Shown here: positions 17,594-25,234 of the stretch, in pieces
Numbering within the stretch: position 1 is the stretch's first letter
How the letters are laid out: every line of letters begins with the position of its first letter
Notes under the pieces: model-generated
The model's database searches: none
What the model was told of the DNA's origin: nothing
Seen by the model: the letters and a program-made list of their open reading frames with translations, nothing else
Program-made: the position numbers and the translations under genes
Source of the DNA: Muribaculaceae bacterium Isolate-036 (Harlan)
Lineage (GTDB): Bacteria; Bacteroidota; Bacteroidia; Bacteroidales; Muribaculaceae
Assembly (NCBI GenBank): GCA_003833075.1
Contig: RIAY01000003.1
Coordinates: 124,001-188,000, forward strand
DNA length: 64,000 nt
Direction of reading: 5' to 3'

Positions 17594-17735
17594 AGGTTTT
17601 AGGGTCTTTAGGGTCTCTAAGGTCTTTAGGGTCTTTAAGGTCTCTAGGGTCTTTAGGGTCTTTAGAGTCTTTAAGGTCTCTAAGGTCTTTAAGGACTTTA
17701 AGGTCTTTAGGGACTTTAAAGACCTTAAAGACCTT
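17594..17735. repeat. 9-bp degenerate tandem array B (same unit as array A)
   Basis: About 16 copies of the same 9-bp unit in the same orientation as array A, slightly enriched in GGTCTTTAG/GGTCTCTAA. The 37-bp end block 17696-17732 is identical to 16932-16968. It lies upstream of the four-helix-bundle gene and ends 10 bp from the stop of the PIF1-like helicase gene. Confidence 0.9.
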
Positions 17736-17744
17736 AAAAAAGAT

Positions 17745-20015
17745 TTAGCGGCGGGCGCGGGCGTAGAGGGAGAGGTAGTGGGCGGGGATTGGCCCGGGTA
17801 TCCGCTCGCGGAGCGCCTGATAATCGGGTTGCCTGCCTTCGGCTGTGAGTTCTTTCGCCGCGTTGTCGAGGATTGTGAAGATTCCTGAGGGGATCACGTC
17901 CTCAAGGTTGATCTCTCCGAGTTGTACCATTTCTCCAAGATGACCGGCTATGGTGCCGACTGTGAGACTTCTTGCCGTTGCGATCTCGGAAATGTCTTTG
18001 CCGTCGCGGAACATCTGCAGAGTAACACGCTGTGAATATCCTTTGGGCTTTTTCTCTTTTCTTTCTTTATTTTCTTTCGCTTCTTTCGCTTTGCGAGGCT
18101 TGCGGGTCTTGCCGATTTTTGCAGTACTGCTTTCTGTATCGGCAAGGGCTGCATGCGCCTTGAATCTCATATATGTCGCCGGACTGAATTCTTCGTGTGA
18201 TATTCCTTTGAGAATGGTTTTCTTCATGTTCATCTCGTACCATAGAAGGTCTGCTGCCGACAAGAGCCGTTGCTCGTACGCCGAGTTGTCGAGTTCCATC
18301 GGAGTCTCGTTCAGAAGGGTGCAGACCGGTGCCAGTTCTTGCAGAAAATATTGGCAGCCGTTGCTGATCTTGTCGAGAAACGCCTGATTTGCAGTCGCAC
18401 TCTCTGAGTCTATGCGGCTTGATGCGTAAAGTGTGATGAATTTGTTGCCTACGGTTTCGATTTTGTTGAAAAATGTGTGTTCCGCATTCCTGTATGCTTC
18501 AAATAAATCCGGATGTATGGGGGCTACGTATTCCTTGACAACGCGGATAAAGTCGCGGAGTTTTATGCCTAAGGAGGCGAAATCGAACAGCTCCGCAAGG
18601 AGCGAGCGGAAATATTCGTCGCGAAGTGAGACAAGGCGTTCCTCATCCGGAGATGACTGTCTGGATTGTTCTATGAATGAGTTGACGTCTCTGTCAATTA
18701 TCACGGCGTTTGGAGAAAGCGGTGTCTCGAGTCTCATCCCTGCGAGAGAGCGGCATCTGCTCAGTGCGACGTACAGTTGTCCGGGTGCAAACGATTGTCC
18801 GGCGTCTATCACAGCTTTGTCGAAAGTCAGTCCCTGGCTCTTGTGTATCGTTATCGCCCAGGCAAGACGCAATGGAATCTGCGCGAACACGCCGTCGGTG
18901 TATTGCCTGATTTCTTTCGTTTCCTCATCTACGCGGTAGCTTGTGTTTTCCCATTCGCTGAAAGTTGCCTCTATTGCATCGTATTCGTCATCGTCCGGAA
19001 CCACGTATACCGTGTCTTCTGTCATGCCTGTGACAGTTCCTATGAGTCCGTTATAGTATCTTCTGTCTGCGCCTGTGTCATTCTTGATAAACATTACCCG
19101 CGCACCGATCTTAAGCGTGAGATATTTGTCGGCAGGATAGGATGATTCCGGGAATTTGCCCTTTATCCGGGCTTCGAACACTTTCGCATCGCCTGGAAGT
19201 ATCGCGAGGTGACGGGCATTGGTGTCATCGGCTATGCGGTTGTGGGTAGTCAGCCGTATAGTGCGTATTTCTTCCTCTTGGTCGGCTGGACGGCACATCC
19301 GGTTGAGGCTGCAGAGCACCTCCCTGCCGGCGTTGCCGTCGCGTACGGCATTCAGCAGAGAAATGAACTCAGGATCCTGCTGGCGGTAGATTGTCTTCAA
19401 CTCTACGGTAAGGAATCCGGCTTCGCGGAGGCTGTGGCTTTCGAAGAAATATGGAGATGAATAGAAACCACGCAGCATTTCCCATTCATCGGGTCTGACG
19501 ACAGGCGCAAGCTGGCGCAGATCTCCGATAAGAAGCAATTGGATCCCTCCGAAAGGACGGTCTATGCCCCGCATTCTGCGAAGCAGACGGTCTACGCCGT
19601 CGAGTGTGTCTGGGCGAACCATGGAGATCTCGTCTATGACTATAAGATCAAGGCTGGAGATAAGCCGCCTTTTCTCTTTGCTCATGCGATAGAATCTTTT
19701 TTCCTCGCCCAGGAAACCGCGTCCGGGCACAAAAGGCGAGAACGGCAGCTGAAAGAATGAGTGGAGAGTCATGCCCCCGGCATTGATTGCTGCCACGCCG
19801 GTCGGAGCGAGCACCACCATGCGTTTACGGGATGCATCACGTAAACGTTTCAGGAAAGTTGTCTTACCTGTACCTGCCTTGCCGGTCAGGAAAAGGTTGG
19901 CACCTGTTTCTTCGACAATACGTCTGGCAAGGTCAAGCTCACGGTTTATCTGCATCGCAGCTTCCGGTTCGGATGCTATGTCGAAACCGAAATCATCGTC
20001 ATCTATATGCTTCAT
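17745..20015 (-). CDS. PIF1-like SF1B DNA helicase with C-terminal HTH
   Basis: A 756-residue helicase. Walker A is GKAGTGKTTFLK (about 42-53). Next come APTGVAAINAGGMTLHSFFQLP (motif Ia), DLIVIDEISMVRPD (Walker B/motif II) and LLIGDLRQLAPV (motif III). The UvrD_C_2-like motif AWAITIHKSQGLTFDKAVID follows. These place it in the RecD/PIF1 family. The N-terminal half ends near residue 440, then comes a helical linker, a Lys-rich low-complexity stretch near 640-660, and a C-terminal helix-turn-helix (ISEIATARSLTVGTIAGHL) of the HTH_40 kind. PIF1 family enzymes unwind 5'-3' and are known to resolve G-quadruplexes. A G-rich 35-bp array lies about 90 bp upstream of its start. Confidence 0.9.
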   Translation of the reverse strand: MKHIDDDDFGFDIASEPEAAMQINRELDLARRIVEETGANLFLTGKAGTGKTTFLKRLRDASRKRMVVLAPTGVAAINAGGMTLHSFFQLPFSPFVPGRGFLGEEKRFYRMSKEKRRLISSLDLIVIDEISMVRPDTLDGVDRLLRRMRGIDRPFGGIQLLLIGDLRQLAPVVRPDEWEMLRGFYSSPYFFESHSLREAGFLTVELKTIYRQQDPEFISLLNAVRDGNAGREVLCSLNRMCRPADQEEEIRTIRLTTHNRIADDTNARHLAILPGDAKVFEARIKGKFPESSYPADKYLTLKIGARVMFIKNDTGADRRYYNGLIGTVTGMTEDTVYVVPDDDEYDAIEATFSEWENTSYRVDEETKEIRQYTDGVFAQIPLRLAWAITIHKSQGLTFDKAVIDAGQSFAPGQLYVALSRCRSLAGMRLETPLSPNAVIIDRDVNSFIEQSRQSSPDEERLVSLRDEYFRSLLAELFDFASLGIKLRDFIRVVKEYVAPIHPDLFEAYRNAEHTFFNKIETVGNKFITLYASSRIDSESATANQAFLDKISNGCQYFLQELAPVCTLLNETPMELDNSAYEQRLLSAADLLWYEMNMKKTILKGISHEEFSPATYMRFKAHAALADTESSTAKIGKTRKPRKAKEAKENKERKEKKPKGYSQRVTLQMFRDGKDISEIATARSLTVGTIAGHLGEMVQLGEINLEDVIPSGIFTILDNAAKELTAEGRQPDYQALRERIPGPIPAHYLSLYARARR

Positions 20016-20103
20016 AGAGCTAAGTTACAAAAAAATATACATAAAATTGCGGATTGCTTGGAGTTTTTGGGAATTATAAATAATTTTGCGGGAGATATTG
20101 AGA

Positions 20104-20253
20104 TATGGGGTAGGGATGTATAGGGTGTGATGGGGCTGTATGGGGTGGGGATGTATAGGGTGTGATGGGGCTGTATGGGGTGCGGTAGGATAGGGTGTGA
20201 TGGGGCCGTATGGGGTAGGGATGTATAGGGTGTGATGGGGCTGTATGGGTGGG
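20104..20253. repeat. 35-bp G-rich tandem array with G-quadruplex potential
   Basis: Four complete units starting at 20104, 20139, 20174 and 20209 (exact 35-bp period) and a partial fifth at 20244. Each unit contains four G-runs of at least three on the plus strand (GGGG, GGG, GGG, GGGG; the third unit is altered in its middle) separated by short loops, which fits the usual G-quadruplex pattern. It occupies the 278-bp gap between the divergent helicase and purC starts. It is followed by a short A-rich repeat (GAAAACTGAAAACCGAAAAC type) at about 20258-20282. Confidence 0.92.
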
Positions 20254-20293
20254 CTGAAAACTGAAAACCGAAAACTGAAAACAACATATTCCA

Positions 20294-21244
20294 ATGCAAG
20301 TATTAAAAGAAACCGATTTCGAGTTTAAAGGTCAGAAAAGTGTATATCACGGCAAGGTTCGTGATGTCTACAACATCGAGGACAAGTACATGGTAATGGT
20401 GGCAACAGACCGTATCTCCGCCTTCGATGTGGTTCTTCCAGAGGGAATTCCCTACAAAGGTCAGGTGCTCAATCAGATTGCGGAGTTTTTCCTCGACTCC
20501 ACGAAGGATATAGTTCCCAACTGGAAACTTGCCTGCCCGGATCCGATGGTGACAGTCGGTCTATGTTGCGAGCCTCTCAAGATAGAGATGATTGTGCGCG
20601 GTTATATCGCCGGTTCCGCATGGCGCGACTACAAGGACGGCGCCCGTGAGATCTGCGGTGTGAGACTTCCTGACGGACTTAAAGAGAATCAGAAGCTTCC
20701 CGAGCCTATTCTGACTCCCACAACCAAGGCTGATGCGGGTCATGACGAGAATATCTCAAGAGAGGAGATCATCGCCCGGGGTATAGTTCCCGCAGAGATT
20801 TACGAGCAGGTAGAGAAATACGCTCTTGCTTTGTTCCGCAGAGGCACAGAGATTGCAGCCCGTCACGGTTTGATACTTGTCGACACCAAATATGAGTTTG
20901 GTCTCAAAGACGGCAAGGTGATACTTATCGACGAGATCCACACTCCCGATTCATCCCGTTATTTCTATGCGGAGGGCTACGAAGAACGTCTTGAGAAAGG
21001 GGAGGAGCAACGGCAGCTTTCCAAAGAGTTTGTGCGCCAGTGGCTGATTTCAAACGGTTTCATGGGTAAAGCGGGACAGCGGGTGCCGGAGATGACTCCC
21101 GAGTATTGCGAAGAGGTCAGCAAACGCTATATAGAGCTTTATGAGCATATAACCGGCAAAAAATTCGAGCCGGTAACATCCGGAGGCTCGCTTTCGGACC
21201 GCATATATAACAATGTCAGCGATTCTCTGTCACACATGGCGTAA
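20294..21244 (+). CDS. purC: Phosphoribosylaminoimidazole-succinocarboxamide synthase (SAICAR synthetase)
   Basis: A 316-residue cytosolic enzyme of de novo purine synthesis that joins CAIR and aspartate using ATP. Family marks: [29 protein letters not shown] near the N-terminus (nucleotide-binding hairpin and SAFDV), the conserved [13 protein letters not shown] segment, and [10 protein letters not shown] with [14 protein letters not shown] toward the end. Its length is that of the longer Bacteroidetes/yeast-like form. No canonical promoter was visible between the G-rich array and the ATG. The next gene starts 3 bp after its stop. Confidence 0.96.
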   Translation: MQVLKETDFEFKGQKSVYHGKVRDVYNIEDKYMVMVATDRISAFDVVLPEGIPYKGQVLNQIAEFFLDSTKDIVPNWKLACPDPMVTVGLCCEPLKIEMIVRGYIAGSAWRDYKDGAREICGVRLPDGLKENQKLPEPILTPTTKADAGHDENISREEIIARGIVPAEIYEQVEKYALALFRRGTEIAARHGLILVDTKYEFGLKDGKVILIDEIHTPDSSRYFYAEGYEERLEKGEEQRQLSKEFVRQWLISNGFMGKAGQRVPEMTPEYCEEVSKRYIELYEHITGKKFEPVTSGGSLSDRIYNNVSDSLSHMA

Positions 21245-21247
21245 GTT

Positions 21248-21541
21248 ATGGTAAAGCATATAGTGACATTCAGATTCTCCGGCACGGCAGATGAGCGAAA
21301 AGCGGCATGTCGCCGTTTTGCAGATGCTCTGCTTGCGCTGCCTGCTCGGATAGACTGCCTTGAGAGCATGGAGGTGGGAATAAACGAGAATCCCTCTGAG
21401 ACCTGGGATCTTGCGCTGACAGCGATAGTGCCGACAATGGCTGATGTAGAGGTTTATGCCAAGCATCCCGCACATGTGGCAGCGGCTTCGCTTGTCAAAC
21501 CTCAGATTGAATCGCGAGCCTGCGTTGACTATACTTTCTGA
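21248..21541 (+). CDS. Dabb (stress-responsive A/B barrel) family protein
   Basis: A 97-residue soluble protein with the Dabb pattern: MVKHIVTFRF (strand 1), a helix about 16-30, LESMEVGINENPS, WDLALTAIVPTMADVEVYAKHPAHV and the closing SRACVDYTF. These ferredoxin-like dimers include some enzymes, but most are uncharacterised. It begins 3 bp after purC, so it is translationally linked to it. It is followed by a hairpin at 21570. Confidence 0.85.
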   Translation: MVKHIVTFRFSGTADERKAACRRFADALLALPARIDCLESMEVGINENPSETWDLALTAIVPTMADVEVYAKHPAHVAAASLVKPQIESRACVDYTF

Positions 21542-21563
21542 TTGAGATATACTCGGACTACAA

Positions 21564-21602
21564 AAAATGAGCCGGAATCTGTATCGCACGGATTCCGGCT
21601 TT
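21564..21602. terminator. Bidirectional terminator between purC-Dabb and the leftward gene
   Basis: A 10-bp perfect stem AGCCGGAATC / GATTCCGGCT (21570-21579, 21591-21600). An A-run before it (21562-21567) gives a U-tract on the minus strand, and a short TT follows on the plus strand. It suits the convergent genes on both sides. Confidence 0.75.
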
Positions 21603-21691
21603 CGTCTGATGTCAGGTTTTGTATTCGTTCTGATCTAAGTCTGCAGGTGTTCCGGAAGTCAGACTCAGTGCCCCTTTTTCTTAACCAATGA

Positions 21692-22324
21692 TTATTCCTT
21701 GTGCAAGGTGTTGGGGTTGAATTCGCGGGTATATGTGAGAGTCATCTCGTCTGGGTTGATTGCTATTCCCCCTTTTTCTTCAATGGTCTTCAGCCATTTG
21801 GCGCGAAGGTCGGCAATCATTTTCTGTGCTTTCTTCGGCTGGTCCGCCATCATCTTTTTTATCACCCGTGATTCGAGTGCTATCTTGTAACATGCCACGC
21901 GGATGAATTTCCAGTTCTGATCCGTCAGATTGTATTTCTTCTGAAGACCGTTGGCTATGGCGTTGCCTTCGGCATCTGCCTCTTTGTCAAATACACCGCG
22001 GTAATATTGCCTCAACTGTTCATCGGAGAGTATGGATGAAAGAGCGTTTTCTCTCATTTTCGAGAGCTGATTACGTCCTTTCACAGTCAATACACCTTCG
22101 TTTTCCTTTACTATATCCACAAATTTAGCATTTTCTTTCTCGATTGCCTTGGCGAGTTTTATCTGCTGTTCTGCCGACAGTTTGGCGAGACCGCTCACTT
22201 CAAATACATCGCGTTGGGTTGACGGAGAGAATCTTGCAAGAGCTTCTGTGTCGAGTGTCTGGGCAAAAACAGGGGACGCGATTAGTATGCCGAGTGTCGA
22301 AATAATTGCTTTAAGTTTCGCCAT
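21692..22324 (-). CDS. Periplasmic helical protein of unknown function
   Basis: A 210-residue protein. I chose the Met at 22324 because it gives a standard signal peptide (MAKLKAIISTLGILIASPVFAQ); the frame stays open 22 codons further upstream. The mature protein is predicted almost wholly helical and charged, with LSAEQQIKLAKAIEKENAKF and ILSDEQLRQYYRGVF recalling the LSxEQ style of periplasmic Spy/LTXXQ-like proteins. That is only a resemblance. It is transcribed away from the sulfatase gene, whose promoter lies 20-52 bp upstream of this start. Confidence 0.7.
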   Translation of the reverse strand: MAKLKAIISTLGILIASPVFAQTLDTEALARFSPSTQRDVFEVSGLAKLSAEQQIKLAKAIEKENAKFVDIVKENEGVLTVKGRNQLSKMRENALSSILSDEQLRQYYRGVFDKEADAEGNAIANGLQKKYNLTDQNWKFIRVACYKIALESRVIKKMMADQPKKAQKMIADLRAKWLKTIEEKGGIAINPDEMTLTYTREFNPNTLHKE

Positions 22325-22343
22325 GGTTAAAAATGAGGTTAAA

Positions 22344-22376
22344 TTTGTTTTATTTTGAAGAAAAAATGTATCTTTG
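22344..22376 (+). promoter_or_regulatory. Promoter of the sulfatase gene
   Basis: TTTG at 22344-22347, 21 bp, then TATCTTTG at 22369-22376. The expected start near 22383 gives a leader of about 25 nt. Confidence 0.75.
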
Positions 22377-22408
22377 TGCAAAATTAGCAAAAACTTTAAA
22401 ACTTACTC

Positions 22409-23983
22409 ATGATTTACGGAAAAAAAATGAATTTTTTGTTGTGTGGAGTGAACGCACTTGCTCTTACACCTGCCGTGGCATCAGCCAAACCGGCGGAAAA
22501 CAAAAATGCCGACAAACGTCCGAATGTACTTCTTATAGCGATTGATGACATGAAACCCTGGATCGGACCCTATGGCGACACTCTTGCAAAAACACCCTCG
22601 ATGGATCGTCTTGCCTCCAGGGGCACTACTTTCAGCAACGCTTATTGTCAGGTGGCGTTGAGCGGACCTACCCGTAGTTCACTGATGACCGGTCTGAATC
22701 CGGATCATACCGGAGTATGGTGGCTGATGGGTTCTTTCAGAAAAAACAATCCTGATATCGTGACAATGCCTCAGGCTTTGAAAGAAAACGGTTATGAGAC
22801 AGTAGGCGTGGGTAAGGTCTATCATCCTCTGAAAGACAAAGCGGTGAAAGACGACCCGATTTCATGGAGTCTTCCGTATGTCAAGGCACCCGGTGCCACC
22901 TATGCGCTTGCCAACGGGCGTGTCGCTACGGAATGCGCCGATGTTCCCGACAACGGTTATGTTGACGGAATAATAGCGGAAGAGGCGGTCAAGACGCTGC
23001 ATAAGCTGAAAGAAGGCGATAAGCCGTTTTTTCTTGGAGTCGGTTTTAAGAAACCTCATCTGCCGTTTTGCGCTCCCAAGAAATATTGGGATATGTATGA
23101 GCGTGATGAAATGCCTGTGGCTAAATTCCAGGATATGGCGAGCGATGATGTGGAATATGCCTATCACAACTCGCTTGAGGTTAAGGGGTATTCCGATATC
23201 CCACCCTTCGAGAGTTATATAGACACAAAGCATCTTGACGAAGACACTCAGAAAAGACTGCTCCATGCATATTACGCGTGCATTTCGTATACTGACGCGC
23301 AGGTAGGCAAAGTGCTTGACGCGCTCGAGAAAGAGGGTCTTGCCGACAATACGGTGGTGATTCTTTACGGCGACCATGGCTATCATCTCGGGGACCACGG
23401 TCTTTGGAACAAAATGACGAATTTTGATAATGCTACGCGTGTGCCGCTGATCGTGTCTGCGCCGGGAATGAAAAAGGGAGTCAAATCAGCTTCTATGGTT
23501 GAGTTCCTTGATATTTTCCCCACAGTCTGCGAACTGACCAAGACTGCACACCCGCAGCAGCTTGACGGCAAAAGCCTTGTGCCGGTACTGAAAAATCCCA
23601 AGGCAAAAATCAAGGATTACGCCATGAGCCAGTATAGCCGCACCACAACGGAGAATTACACGATCTCAAGCGACACAGACCTCAAAGGCAAGGCAAAGGA
23701 ACTCGAAGACGACATACACGGATATGCCATCCGCGATCCCCGTTATCGTCTGGTTGAATGGACCAAAGGGTTCAAGACCTACCAGCCGTTTGATGAAAAC
23801 AAGGTGATCGGCTATCAGCTTTTTGATTATCAGAAAGATCCGGAAGAGCGTCACAATGTCGCCAATGATCCGGCTTATGCAGGAGTTGTGAAGAAACTCA
23901 AGAAGCAGCTCCGCGAATATTATGCCAGAAGCTATTCCTCTCCGATGAGCGAGCCTATCGCCCGTTGCGCAGAAGGGAAGTAA
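22409..23983 (+). CDS. S1 family sulfatase, iduronate-2-sulfatase-like, Ser-type
   Basis: A 524-residue exported sulfatase. The signal peptide runs to about residue 27 (ASA-KPAEN); an internal Met at 22427 is an equally possible start. Metal-binding D46-D47 lie in LLIAIDDMKPW, and the active site is S85-G-P-T-R89 followed by SSLMTG. The Ser must be converted to formylglycine by an anaerobic sulfatase-maturating enzyme, none of which is in the window. LYGDHGYHLGDHGLW and the MKPWIGPYGD opening point to the iduronate-2-sulfatase-like branch, so sulfated host glycans are the likely targets. It stands alone with its own promoter, and its 3' end overlaps the convergent HAD gene by 29 bp. Confidence 0.92.
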   Translation: MIYGKKMNFLLCGVNALALTPAVASAKPAENKNADKRPNVLLIAIDDMKPWIGPYGDTLAKTPSMDRLASRGTTFSNAYCQVALSGPTRSSLMTGLNPDHTGVWWLMGSFRKNNPDIVTMPQALKENGYETVGVGKVYHPLKDKAVKDDPISWSLPYVKAPGATYALANGRVATECADVPDNGYVDGIIAEEAVKTLHKLKEGDKPFFLGVGFKKPHLPFCAPKKYWDMYERDEMPVAKFQDMASDDVEYAYHNSLEVKGYSDIPPFESYIDTKHLDEDTQKRLLHAYYACISYTDAQVGKVLDALEKEGLADNTVVILYGDHGYHLGDHGLWNKMTNFDNATRVPLIVSAPGMKKGVKSASMVEFLDIFPTVCELTKTAHPQQLDGKSLVPVLKNPKAKIKDYAMSQYSRTTTENYTISSDTDLKGKAKELEDDIHGYAIRDPRYRLVEWTKGFKTYQPFDENKVIGYQLFDYQKDPEERHNVANDPAYAGVVKKLKKQLREYYARSYSSPMSEPIARCAEGK

Positions 23984-24578
23984 GAGCGGGACGCCAGTCA
24001 GCGTTGGTAGCTACATGGAGTCCGTGAATGCCCAGTCTTCGAGCTCCTTCAATGTTTTTTGCGGCATCATCGATGAAAAGTGTCTCATCGGCGAGAATAC
24101 CGTCGCGTTCAAGCGCAAGGCGGAAGATTTTTTCGTCAGGTTTGTATGCTTTCAGTTCGTAGCTGAGAAACATTGAATGGAAATAATCGGAGATTGGGCG
24201 TTTGTCTGCACTCAGCCGGGGACTGTCGGTCAGTTCCATCATAAACGGGTTTGTGTTTGACAGCAGTCCGAGGTGATAATCCTTTTTCAGCTCAAGAAGA
24301 GTGCGTAGCCGATCAACCGGGGCACCGTCGAAGAAACCTTCCCAGCAGTATGCCGCATCCTGCATCGACACTTCATGTCCCGTGATTTCGCACATACCTT
24401 TGCGGAACTCCTCTTTATCGATTCTTCCCTCCTCAAGGTCAAGAAATATACCTTTCTGTCCGTGTGCGCCCATATATCTGCCGGTGTCCACACCCTGTGC
24501 CTCGAAGCGGCGAAATGCCTTTTCCGTGTTCTGGAGGAATATTACACCTCCCATGTCAAACAGTATGTTTTTTATCAT
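23955..24578 (-). CDS. HAD superfamily phosphatase (IA subfamily)
   Basis: A 207-residue cytosolic hydrolase starting at MIKNILFDMGGVIF (24578); codons upstream of it are leader. Motif I is FDMGGV with nucleophile Asp8 and Gly in place of the second Asp, as in YihX-like members. Motif II is LLSNTNPF, motif III is KAYKPDEKIF, and motif IV is FIDDAAKNIEGARRLG. A helical cap lies between about residues 15 and 85. The substrate is unknown, and sugar phosphates are common in this branch. TAACTTTG on the minus strand (24649-24642) may be its -7 box, within the divergent promoter of the efflux operon. Confidence 0.88.
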   Translation of the reverse strand: MIKNILFDMGGVIFLQNTEKAFRRFEAQGVDTGRYMGAHGQKGIFLDLEEGRIDKEEFRKGMCEITGHEVSMQDAAYCWEGFFDGAPVDRLRTLLELKKDYHLGLLSNTNPFMMELTDSPRLSADKRPISDYFHSMFLSYELKAYKPDEKIFRLALERDGILADETLFIDDAAKNIEGARRLGIHGLHVATNADWRPALTSLLRNGR

Positions 24579-24637
24579 AACGGTTGTCTGTTGTCTGGTC
24601 TGCACATCATGTGCAATGATTATGTGTTAAATTTGCC

Positions 24638-24669
24638 TTTGCAAAGTTAAGAAAAAAATAATATCTTTG
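24638..24669 (+). promoter_or_regulatory. Promoter of the RND efflux operon
   Basis: TTTG at 24638-24641, a 20-bp spacer, then TATCTTTG at 24662-24669. The predicted start near 24675 leaves a leader of only about 12 nt before the ATG at 24687. Confidence 0.82.
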
Positions 24670-24686
24670 CTACAAGCATTGACGCA

Positions 24687-25106
24687 ATGAAAGGAAAACT
24701 GTCGGCACTGATTGTATTGCTCGCCAATATCGGGATATTGGTCCACGCCGCCATACCTCATTTTCACGGTGACGACATGTATGCTACATTTGCCCACATA
24801 GCCAGTCATTCGGTGATTGCCGGAATTGATCACAGCGATTGTGACCACGACGGGGACACGGAAAAGCGTCCGGCATCGGAACATTGCGTGCTGAATGATA
24901 CGATAGCCGCCCTTGCCTGCCGGTATGACCATTCATCGTCGGAAATAATGAAGGCGATGCTGATTCAGGCGATTCTTCCCGGAGACTATCTTATATGGGT
25001 TCAGGAGAAACTCAAGGACAAGGAATATCCTGTGGTTCAGTCTCCATTGAAGGAAGATCCGGCGTTGAGCGCGGTCGCGATGCGACGCGCTCCCCCTGTT
25101 GTATAA
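24687..25106 (+). CDS. His-rich small exported protein heading the efflux operon (DUF6769-like)
   Basis: A 139-residue protein with an N-terminal hydrophobic signal/anchor (LSALIVLLANIGILVHAAIP). His/Asp-rich segments follow (PHFHGDDMY, DHSDCDHDGD) and two Cys residues lie near 85-100. It sits at the head of the RND efflux genes, 128 bp before the adaptor, the position where Bacteroidetes often code a DUF6769 protein. The His/Asp/Cys content suggests metal binding or sensing in the periplasm, which is inference. Confidence 0.65.
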   Translation: MKGKLSALIVLLANIGILVHAAIPHFHGDDMYATFAHIASHSVIAGIDHSDCDHDGDTEKRPASEHCVLNDTIAALACRYDHSSSEIMKAMLIQAILPGDYLIWVQEKLKDKEYPVVQSPLKEDPALSAVAMRRAPPVV

Positions 25107-25234
25107 GCTTAAACACACTTTTTCAATTAATCCTTTTAATTCTATTTTTTAATCATTCGCGCAGTCTTTATCCGTTTGTGATTATAGATTGCGCTCATAA
25201 ACAGTTGTTTAGATAACAGATAAGCTAATACGAC

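Noticed and set aside
20012..20299. Open frames on the minus strand through the 35-bp array (HTLYIPTPY repeats)
   Set aside because: Pure repeat translation, and the period 35 is not a multiple of three, so no frame is favoured.
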